From an uncultured Bacteroidota bacterium (GTDB taxonomy: Bacteria > Bacteroidota > Bacteroidia > Chitinophagales > Chitinophagaceae), in NCBI GenBank assembly GCA_903903635.1, contig CAIUZK010000011.1:1-62803 (forward strand): a stretch of DNA of 62,803 nt, in the 5' to 3' direction. Below, one piece after another: positions 16,886 to 26,400 of this stretch. Under the pieces are notes generated by a model, which saw only the letters and a list, made by a program, of their open reading frames with translations, was not told the origin of the DNA and searched no databases. The translations under genes and the position numbers were made by a program. The first letter of the stretch is position 1. Each line of letters opens with the position of its first letter.

Positions 16886-18331
16886 CTACCCTCTCAGAAT
16901 TTCTATACACTCGCTTACTGATACTGTCTTCTGTTCTCCTGTGGTAAAGTTTTTTACAGCAACCATATTCTTCAGTCGCTCCTCATCACCGGGCAGCAGC
17001 ACAAAAGCAATACTGCGCTTATTGGCATACTTCATCTGCTTGTCGAACTTGGCGGCATCCGGATAAATCTCGGCTGCAATACCGGCCGATCTTAATTGCT
17101 GCAGTATCTGCAATGCGTAAGCCTCATTCTCTCCACCAAAATTAACCAACATTGCCTGAGTGCCTTCAACCAGCCTTTGCGGGAAAACTTTCAGCTCATC
17201 CATGACATCATAAATGCGATCAACTCCAAAAGAAACACCCACACCTGACAGGTTCTTCAAACCAAATAAGCCGGTAAGATCATCATAACGGCCACCACCG
17301 CCTATGCTGCCCATCTTAACACCATACGGAATCACCTCAACAATCACTCCAGTATAATAATTCAATCCTCTAGCTAAACTAATATCGACGTTAATTCCCG
17401 ATGAAAATGAGAGCTGCATACCATTAACCTCAAATGGAATCTTGATTTTTTCACCTCCATATTTACTCAAAGATTTATGGTATTCAATAGATTTCTCGAT
17501 TTCTCTTACACCTTCTAATCCAATTTCGCTTCCCTGCATCTTCGATCGAAGCTCATCTATTATTTCCTGATTATTTGAGTATGCAATTTCCCCTCTCACT
17601 AATTCTTTCAAAATATCAACAGATTTTGCATCAAATCCTTTGTCCGTCAATTCTTTTTCAACACCATGTAATCCAATCTTATCCACTTTATCTAATGCAA
17701 CCGTCATATCAATCAATTTATCAGGATGCCCACATAACTCAGCCATGCCCGCCAATATTTTCCTGCTATTAATTTTTATAACAAACGGAATCCCCAATGT
17801 CACAAAAGCTTCCTCATAAATACACAATAACTCAGCCTCATTGATCAGCGAAGTACTGCCCACCACATCAGCATCACATTGCCAGAACTCACGATAGCGG
17901 CCCTTTTGCGGCCTGTCGGCACGCCACACCGGCTGCATCTGGTAGCGCCTGAAAGGGAAAGCCAGCTCATTCTGGTGCATAACTACATAACGGGCAAAAG
18001 GTATAGTGAGATCATAACGTAAAGCCCGCTCAGTGATAACAGGAGAGGAATAAGATTTACTGAGCATCTTCTCCCATTCATCATTCATTTTCTTTTTGGT
18101 ATCGTCTGTTTGTGCATTCAATCCATTATTAAGGATCTTGAATATAAGGCGATCCCCCTCTTCACCGTACTTGCCTGTGAGCGTAACCAGATTCTCCATA
18201 GATGGGGTCTCCAATGGTTGAAATCCATACAACTCAAATATAGAGCGCAGTGTATTGAAAATATATTGGCGCTTGCGAACCTCTGCCGGTGAAAAATCCC
18301 TGGTACCCTGTGGTATTGATGGTTTAGACAT
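16886..18331 (-). CDS. hisS: Histidyl-tRNA synthetase
   Basis: 481 residues; attaches histidine to tRNA-His. Class II motifs are present: motif 1 region around 45-60, motif 2 in RYDLTIPFARYVV (about 105-117) and RADRPQKGRYREFWQCDADVVG (137-158), the HisA-type RGLNYYTG (about 325-332) and motif 3 GGGGRYDDLTGLFG (about 345-358). The anticodon-binding domain fills the last 95 residues. It is longer than the common 420-450 residue form, as often in Bacteroidota. The stretch at 17340-17820 (residues about 170-330, insertion domain) is much more AT-rich than both flanks. It probably shares a transcript with the phosphatase gene just upstream. Confidence 0.95.
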   Translation of the reverse strand: MSKPSIPQGTRDFSPAEVRKRQYIFNTLRSIFELYGFQPLETPSMENLVTLTGKYGEEGDRLIFKILNNGLNAQTDDTKKKMNDEWEKMLSKSYSSPVITERALRYDLTIPFARYVVMHQNELAFPFRRYQMQPVWRADRPQKGRYREFWQCDADVVGSTSLINEAELLCIYEEAFVTLGIPFVIKINSRKILAGMAELCGHPDKLIDMTVALDKVDKIGLHGVEKELTDKGFDAKSVDILKELVRGEIAYSNNQEIIDELRSKMQGSEIGLEGVREIEKSIEYHKSLSKYGGEKIKIPFEVNGMQLSFSSGINVDISLARGLNYYTGVIVEVIPYGVKMGSIGGGGRYDDLTGLFGLKNLSGVGVSFGVDRIYDVMDELKVFPQRLVEGTQAMLVNFGGENEAYALQILQQLRSAGIAAEIYPDAAKFDKQMKYANKRSIAFVLLPGDEERLKNMVAVKNFTTGEQKTVSVSECIEILRG

Positions 18332-18338
18332 AACTTTC

Positions 18339-18794
18339 TTACTTATAATTTTCTATAATTGCGTTGCAGGTTTTATAAATCAGGTCGTAAACAATTTTGT
18401 AGCCATCCTCATTACCATAATAAGGATCAGGCACAGACTCATTACCGCCCGGATGGAGTTCATTCAAAAAATAATCTACCTTACTCATATCAGCCAATGG
18501 GCCTCCTATACTTACTATATCCCGGTATACATCTCCGGCAAATGCATAAATTTTATCATAGTTTTTAAAATCAGTCCTGGTCAATCTGGTGGCCCGGAGG
18601 TCTGAAATATCAATACCATTAACCAGACAAATTTTTTGCGAAAAACGATGTGGCATCTCACCGATATGATAAGAATTCGTACCGGCAGAAGCAATAGTCC
18701 ATTTAATTCCATTCTGCTTCACAAGATGACGCATCACCCCTTCGGCTATAGGTGAGCGGCAAATATTACCCAAACAGACCATGAGAATGCGCAT
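18339..18794 (-). CDS. Low-molecular-weight protein tyrosine phosphatase
   Basis: 151 residues from the ATG at 18794; the frame continues three codons further to a TTG that is not needed. The P-loop is at the N-terminus, CLGNICRS (C7 to S14), and the general acid is in VPDPYYG near the C-terminus, both diagnostic of LMW-PTPs. In bacteria such enzymes dephosphorylate tyrosine kinases of polysaccharide export or phospho-arginine proteins. No kinase lies next to it; a polysaccharide gene set is 28 kb away. It is 7 bases upstream of hisS on the same strand. Confidence 0.93.
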   Translation of the reverse strand: MRILMVCLGNICRSPIAEGVMRHLVKQNGIKWTIASAGTNSYHIGEMPHRFSQKICLVNGIDISDLRATRLTRTDFKNYDKIYAFAGDVYRDIVSIGGPLADMSKVDYFLNELHPGGNESVPDPYYGNEDGYKIVYDLIYKTCNAIIENYK

Positions 18795-18940
18795 AAGCCG
18801 CAAAACTACTAAAAAGCATGGCTATATGCCGCAAATCGTAGTACAGGATTTCTGCTGAAACCCAATGCGTTTAGCTGCGAACCACTATTTTAACGGTTTC
18901 ATTATGAATTGTGTATTAATTTGCCGCAAGGAAACAGGAT

Positions 18941-19393
18941 ATGTCGAAACTTAAAGAACAATTGTATCTGCTTTGTACAGAATATTTAAGAAATAAGGAA
19001 GCAGAAATAAAAATGGCTATCTCAGAAGCACAGGAAGCCGCTAACAGTGATACAAAGAGCAGTGCAGGAGATAAATTTGAAACGGGAAGGGAGTCCATGC
19101 AGCAGGAAATAAACCTTAACCTGACCCGTATGAGTGAACTGAACAAACAAAAGCAGACGCTTGAACTGATCATACCGGCTCAAAAAAGCTCTGTTGTTAT
19201 GCCAGGTTCGTTGGTGCGCACCAATAATGGGAATTACTATATAGCCATAAGCGCCAAACAACTAAAGGTGGATGATATTTCTTACTACGCTATATCCATA
19301 GCCTCTCCGATAGGCGAAAAGCTTTCAGGAAGAAAAGCAGGTGAATCATTTGAGATGAATGGAAAGAAATTTATAATTGAAAGTCTAGCTTAG
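18941..19393 (+). CDS. GreA/GreB-like transcription factor
   Basis: 150 residues in two parts. The N-terminal half (1-85) is a helical, coiled-coil-like region ending in the conserved TKSSAGDKFETGRESMQQE. The C-terminal half (about 90-150) matches the GreA/GreB C-terminal domain: VMPGSLVRTNNGNYYIAIS, ISIASPIGEKLSGRKAGESF and GKKFIIES. This form is common in Bacteroidota, often with wrong names such as 3-oxoacyl-ACP synthase. Acidic residues at the coiled-coil tip (GDKFETGRE) suggest it could act in the RNA polymerase secondary channel. A good ribosome site AAGGAAACAGGAT precedes the ATG. It is monocistronic and divergent from the phosphatase gene. Confidence 0.85.
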   Translation: MSKLKEQLYLLCTEYLRNKEAEIKMAISEAQEAANSDTKSSAGDKFETGRESMQQEINLNLTRMSELNKQKQTLELIIPAQKSSVVMPGSLVRTNNGNYYIAISAKQLKVDDISYYAISIASPIGEKLSGRKAGESFEMNGKKFIIESLA

Positions 19394-19425
19394 GAACGAT
19401 GACGAAATATCTTAAAATATTCCCA
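19392..19425 (+). repeat. Deletion remnant of the palindromic repeat element
   Basis: The left arm AGGAACGATGACGAAATA is directly joined to TCTTAAAATA.TTC, a tract found about 70 bases further in in copy C. It looks like an internally deleted element that lost its right arm. It begins at the stop codon of the GreA-like gene. Confidence 0.5.
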
Positions 19426-19488
19426 AATTAGCAGCTAACCAAAAAACGGGAATAGAGTATAAGTAGCTTTACTGCAATCCAACCTGCA

Positions 19489-20223
19489 TTGAGGTACCTC
19501 GTTTTCATATTACTCTTAATTCCTTTCTCCTTAGGGGCACAATCGCTCATGGGAACTGTGACAGATGCCAATACAGGCATGCCTTTATCGAATGTCACGG
19601 TTATAAACACCAAGACCCATAATGGTGTTTCGACAGATGAACATGGTGTATTTGTTATACCTGCAAGCCAGGGCAATGTTATATCGTTCTCCTACATAGG
19701 TTACAAAACAGTTCAAAAGGCAAAGCCACCTTCGGTTGGCATTGCGACTATTACTATTGCTATGGAACCTGCTGAATTTATGCTGGAAGAATTCAGATTA
19801 CGTCCCGGACGGCTTACACAATATCAACTGGACTCGACTGAAAGAGCGGCAATATACAAAGTTCCATTGCAACGCATGCATCCCAATGCATTTGCAAGCC
19901 CGGCAGGCGCTTTTGCCGAGTTATTCTCCCAAAAGGCTAAACGCATCTATGCCTTCCAGAAGAATTTTATAGCTGGAGAAATCGAGAAATTTGTTGATAC
20001 CCGGTATAAACCTGAACTGGTAACAAGGCTTACCGGCCTTACGGGCGACAGCATCGGACATTTTATGTATGAATTTCCTATGGCTTATGATTATGCACGG
20101 GCAGCAACTGACCTTGAAATAAAGATGTGGATCAGAAGCAACTACAGGATATGGATAAAGACACTTGTACCTGATACCGCAGCAAGCAGTATACATAAAA
20201 TGGAGGAGCAGCTAAAAAAATAG
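19489..20223 (+). CDS. Secreted protein with carboxypeptidase-like regulatory domain
   Basis: 244 residues starting at TTG (MRYLVFILLLIPFSLG gives the signal peptide, cleaved near GAQ). Residues 20-105 are a CarboxypepD_reg-like (CNA-B/transthyretin-like) beta-sandwich: MGTVTDANTGMPLSNVTVIN, GVSTDEHGVFVIPAS and ISFSYIGYKTVQ. The rest (about 110-244) is a helical region of unknown type seen after such domains in many Bacteroidota proteins (QLDSTERAAIYKVPLQR, YDYARAATDLEIKMWI). It lacks a TonB-receptor barrel, so it is not a truncated SusC. The start context TTGAGGTA is the same as in the CAP gene at 15591. Confidence 0.75.
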   Translation: MRYLVFILLLIPFSLGAQSLMGTVTDANTGMPLSNVTVINTKTHNGVSTDEHGVFVIPASQGNVISFSYIGYKTVQKAKPPSVGIATITIAMEPAEFMLEEFRLRPGRLTQYQLDSTERAAIYKVPLQRMHPNAFASPAGAFAELFSQKAKRIYAFQKNFIAGEIEKFVDTRYKPELVTRLTGLTGDSIGHFMYEFPMAYDYARAATDLEIKMWIRSNYRIWIKTLVPDTAASSIHKMEEQLKK

Positions 20224-20272
20224 AGCCACTCCTACAGAGCAGCTCTATTAAACAATCGCATTAATTCTACTA

Positions 20273-20431
20273 AGGAACGATGAGGAAATAACTCCCACCA
20301 TCTTACTCGTTCTATCCCATTTTTATTTCGTTGTAAAAGTCTTAAAATAATTCATTATTCGCAGATTTTACGCCTCATAAAAAAGAAATATAACTTCGCA
20401 ATATGGTGGGAGTTATTTCATCAACGTTCCT
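20273..20431 (+). repeat. Palindromic repeat element, copy C (complete arms, no inner unit)
   Basis: Left arm AGGAACGATGAGGAAATAAC and right arm, its near-perfect complement (29 positions with a few mismatches), bracket a 100-base AT-rich middle. The 31-bp inner unit is absent. It fills the gap between two convergent genes and ends 5 bases before the stop of the giant gene, so as RNA it can act as a large terminator-like hairpin for both. Confidence 0.8.
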
Positions 20432-20436
20432 AAAGA

Positions 20437-23400
20437 TTATTTTAGTTTAGCAAATCTTGAAGTTTTCAACAAACCACCTGTTTCATCGTAAATCAACACC
20501 ATATACACACCATCAGCAAGCTGGCTAACGTCTATACTGGTGATTCCATTCTGAGCTATCTGCACTTTGCCATCCACGCTTAAAATCTGCACATTTACCT
20601 TCACAGGTGCATCAATAATAAGCACATTTACTGCCGGATTAGGATAAATTGCAATATCGCTTGTATTACTTGCTGTTGAGGAAACACTTGTACCGCACAA
20701 ACTTGCCGGAACAACGGTAACAGCATGTGTTGCAGACCTGGAACCACAACTATTGGAAACAGAATAACTAATAGTAGTACTACCGGCGGCAACACCAGCT
20801 ACAAGCCCTGCGCTTACCGTAGCTACAGAAGTATTACTGCTACTCCATAACCCACCGGTTACCGTTTCGGTCAGCGCTATAGAATTACCTTCACAAACGC
20901 TTGTGAAACCACTAATAACTCCAGGATAAGGTAATGCAATTACAGAAATTGGTTTGGTAGCAACGGCACTGCCGCATGCATTGGAAACAGTATATTTAAT
21001 CGTATCCATACCACCGGAGATTCCGGTAACAACGCCAGCCGATACAGTAGCCCTTGCATTACTGCTGCTCCAGATACCACCAGTAGCAGCATCTGTCAAT
21101 GTGATTGTTGCCCCCTGGCAAACAACGGATGGGCCTGAAATTGTTCCAGCCACCAGAGCTACCTGCACACTCACAGCAACTGAATCGGTCATTGATCCGC
21201 AACTGTTTGATACAGCATAATAGATCTCTGCCGAACCTGCCGCCACTCCTGAGACTACACCAGTTGTATTTATAGTGGCAACAGCTGTATTGCTGCTGCT
21301 CCATACGCCACCGAACGAGGCATCGGAAAGAGTAGTAGTACTGCCAAGACAAACATTTGTAATACCGGTAATTGGCATACTAACCGGAACTGAGTTTACG
21401 GTATTGGCAATCACAGCGATACCGGCACATCCAGTACCAGGAACTGTATAGGTTATTGTAACCACGCCTGCAGCAACACCGGTAACGATGCCTGTACCTG
21501 CTCCAACACCAGCCACAGAAGGATTACTACTGCTCCAGGTTCCACCAGCAGTTGCATCGGATAATAAGGAAGTTGAGCCAATACACTCATTGGTAACGCC
21601 GGTAATGGCTGCCACAACAGGGGCGGTATTTACAGTATTGGTAATCGTAGCGGCAAAACTGCATCCAAATGAATTGGTAACAGTATAATTAACAGTTACA
21701 GTGCCGGAAGTAATGCCGGTAACTATTCCGGTGGTTGCTCCTACTGTAGCTATTAATACATCGCTACTTGACCATATACCACCAGGGGTGGCATCTGATA
21801 AAGCAGAGGTCGTTCCGGGACACTCACTGGCAGTACCTGTTATGGCAGCAACAACAGGCAAAGGATTAACAACCTCAGTCTGTGTTACGAATGAAGTACC
21901 GCATGTACTTACCACCATATAAGTAATATCAACAGATCCTGCTGCGACTCCGGTTACAATACCGGTTCCGGCACCAACAGTGGCTATGGCAGGGGCGCTA
22001 CTGCTCCAGGAACCGCCAGCCAGCGCATCCGTCAGTGTAACCGATGTACCAGGACATAAACTTGCAGGGCCAGTAATGGCAGGAATGGATGTAATAAGAC
22101 TAACAGTATCCAATGTTGTTACACTTGTGGGGCAACCAAACACATTGGCATAAGTGTAAGTAATAGTTGCAACACCTACTGCAACTCCGGTTGCAATACC
22201 AGATACTGAACCAACTGAAGCAACCGATGGATTGCTGCTGGACCATATTCCGCCGGTTGTGGCATCAGTCAAAGTAATTAGCGTACCAGTACATTGATGT
22301 GTTGGACCACTTATTGGCGCCACTACCGGAACAGGATTGACAGTGACAATTTTTACAGAGGTACCCAAACCGCAGACACCGGTTACCGTATAGAAAATTG
22401 TATCTACACCCGCAGTAATCCCATCAACAATACCCGGCCCTACCAATAATGCATGAGCATTGGAAGCCGTCCAGGTACCACCAGGAACACCAACCGAAAG
22501 TGTGATACCCGATCCTACACAAACAGATGAACTACCCAGAATTGGTCCGGCTCCGGATGTAATAACATTTACAACAGCAGTTGCTGAGGATGTTCCGCAA
22601 CCATTGGTTAAAGTATAAGACAGCGTATCAGTTCCAGTTGTAACACCTGTAACGATACCGCCACCTGAAATCGTAGCATTCGCATTAGAAGCGCTCCATG
22701 TTCCACCAGGAATTGCATCTGACAGTGTAATAGTAGCGCCCACGCAAACTGTACCGGCGCCTGTTATTGTTCCCGGATAAGGAAGACCATTTACGGTAAC
22801 TGTCTGTGTTGCAATAGCAGAACCGCAGGAATTTGTAACCGTATAATTTATATCATCGGTTCCGGCAATAACACCTGTAACAACACCTAAAGACGATACA
22901 GTTGCATTAGGGTTACTTGCGCTCCATACCCCGCCTGGTGTACCATCAGTCAGTGTTATAACAGCACCAACACATACATTTGATGGACCAGAAATACTTC
23001 CGGCTACCGGGAGTACATTGACAGTAATCACATAGGTGGCAGAGCCAACGCCACAAACGCCGGTAACTGTATAACTTATAGTGTCTACACCAGGGAGAAT
23101 ACCGGTTACAACACCCGACCCAGTTACTGTAGCATTAGCATTACTACTGCTCCATGAACCTCCCGGCACTGCATCCGACAATGTGATCAAAGCGCTCATA
23201 CATACTGCACCAGGACCAGTAATGGTACCAGCGGTGGCGGATGCACCTATGCCAATAATATAAGTTGCTACTGCGGCCCCACAACTACCGCTAACAGTAT
23301 AAGAAATGGTATCCATACCTGAAGTAACGCCGGTAACCACACCTGTTCCGGAAATGGTTGCATTAGCATTACTGCTGCTCCAGGTGCCACCAGAAGCAGG

Positions 23401-26400
23401 ATCTGTAAGCGTAATATTGGCACCAACACAAACCAAAGAAGGCCCGGTAATAGTACCTGCATCAGGCGACAGATTAATTGTTAAGATCTGTGTTGCGACT
23501 GCGGTACCACACACATTGGTTACGGTATAAGAAATTGTATCTACACCAGGTAAAAGGGCTGAAACCATGCCACCAACACTGACTGTAGCAGAAGCATTAC
23601 TACTAGACCAAACACCACCCGGCGCAGGGTCGGTAAACAAAAGATATGTACCCGTACACATAGTTGCAGCACCAGTGATAGAACCGGCAACCGGCAAAGG
23701 ATTTACAGTTACAACATAGCTGGCAGCCACACTACCGCAGCTACCAGATACAATATAAAACATAGTATCCACACCACCAGAAAGACCGGTCACAACACCG
23801 ACTCCGCTGATAGCAGCATGAGCATTGGCTGAACTCCATGAGCCACCTGGAGCAGTCTCAGTGAGTGTAATGGTTGAACCGGCACAAACTGTTGCAGGAC
23901 CCGAAATGGTACCGGCAGAAAGGAATGCGCCTATAGTAATAACTTTGGTTGCAACTGCGGTTCCACATGCATTGGTAACGGTATAAATAATAGTATCAGT
24001 ACCGGCACTCACAGGAGTAACCAGACCAACGCCCGAGATTGTTGCATGAGCATTACTCATGCTCCATACGCCACCTGTAGCAGCATCTGTGAAGGTAACA
24101 GGTGTGCCCATACAAATTGAAGAAGGACCTACTATAGTTCCGGCCACAGGTACAGCATTTATAGTAACCACCTTGGTTGCCACCGCTGTTCCGCAACTAC
24201 CTGAGACAGTATAGGATATTGTATCAATACCCGGCACAATGCCTGTTACCAGACCAGAGCCGCTTACCGTTGCAGTTGTATTACTTGCACTCCATACGCC
24301 ACCTGGTGTTGCATCCGTCATTGTTACAGGAGAGCCGATACAAACAGTACCAGGACCTGTAATAGTACCAGCGCTCAGGAACGCACCTATTGTGATAACT
24401 TTAGTAGCGGTTACAGTACCACACGGATTGGTTACAGTGTAAATAATTGTATCAGTACCTACCGAAACAGGGCTAACAATACCGGATCCGGCAATGGTTG
24501 CATGAGCATTGCTCATACTCCAGGTTCCACCAGTAGCAGATTCGGTATAAGTAATGAATGAACCTATACAAATGGAAGATGGCCCTGTGATGGTACCCGC
24601 TACAGGCAATGGATTTACTGTAACGGTATGTGTTGCCACAGCTGAACCACATGAACTGGTAACGGTATAAGATATAGTATCAACACCAGCAGAAACACCT
24701 GAAACTAATCCTCCAACTACAGTGGCATGAGCATTACTGCTGCTCCAAACGCCACCTGGCGCAGGATCCGTAAGTGTAATATTTAAACCAACACATACTA
24801 CTCCCGGGCCGGATATTGTAGCCGCAGAGAGGAAAAGTCCGACTGTAATGATCTTGGTAGCACTTGTTGTGCCACAGACATTGACCACAGTATATGTAAT
24901 GGTATCAATACCTGGTGTAATGCCTGTAAGTAATCCGGCGCCTGAAATAGTAGCTGTAGCATTGCTGGCGCTCCAGGTTCCGCCGGTTGTGGCATCGGTC
25001 AGTGTGGCAAATGTGCCCGCACAAACACTGGATGGGCCACTTATTGCGGCTACACCTGCCGGTACTACATTTACTGTAGCGAAAGTACCCACACTTCCAC
25101 ATGCATTAATGATGGTATAACTTATAGTTGCGATCCCGCCGCTTACACCTGTAACTACGCCTGAACCTGATACTGTAGCAATTGCAGGCGTGGCGCTGCT
25201 CCATGTTCCACCAGGTGTAGCATCAAGTAGTGTAATGCTTGATCCAACGCATACCGAAGTTGGCCCGGTAATAGTACCCGGACCAGAAGTAGCACTTACC
25301 GTAACTGTGGCAGAAACGATGCAGGTACCAATAGTATAGGATATGGTTGAGATACCAGGAGCAACTCCGGTAACTACACCGCCAGCCACTGTAGCAATAG
25401 ATGGTGCACTGCTGCTCCATGTTCCTCCAGACACTGACTCGGTGAATGTAGTTGTATTTCCTACACATACATTTGCCGATGATGGCGACAAGGCGGCAGG
25501 CGCAACACTAACCGTAACGTCTTTTACAGAATAACAACTACCAATGACATAAGAGATAGTAGCAATTCCGACTGTAACTCCGGTAACGAGGCCACCTGCT
25601 GAAACAGTAGCAACGGCTGCGTTATTACTGCTCCATGCGCCACCCGAGGTTGCATCTGCCAATAATGATGTACTACCGGTACATATTGTTACGGGGCCGG
25701 GAGGTGTTATTGCTGCCGGACCAGAAATAACAGTAACAGTATCAACAGCAGAACAAGCGCCGATAGTATATGAGATTGGGGCAATGCCCACACCCACACT
25801 GGTTACCAGGCCTCCGGCAGAAACTGTAGCGATACCGGGAGCACCGCTGGACCAGGTACCACCAGATGTAGCATCAGAAAGAGCAACAGTCGCACCACCT
25901 GAACAAATTGTTGGATCATAGGGCGATATGGCAGCAGGTCCGTTTACTGTAACAGTTTTTACTGCATAGCAGCTACCAATAGTATAAGAGATAGTTGCGG
26001 TACCGGCAGCAATGGCAGTAACAAGTCCACCTGCTGAAACAGTTGCCACACCAATGGCGCTACTGCTCCAGGTTCCGGCAGGAGTAACATCAGCCAGCAG
26101 AGATGTAGATCCGGTACAAATTATAGTGGGACCAGGAGGTGTTATGGCCGCAGGGGAAGCAATAACTGTAATAGTATCGAACGCAGAGCATCCGGCAACT
26201 GTATATGAAATAATTGCAGTTCCTGCGCCCACACTTGTTACCAGACCTCCTGATGTAACCGTAGCAACACTAATTAAACTGCTGGTCCAGGTGCCACCGG
26301 AAGTAGCATCTGATAATGATACTGTAATACCACCAGAACAAATGGTTGGATTATGAGGAGTAATAGCGGCTGGCCCATTGACAGATACTGTTTTTAATGC

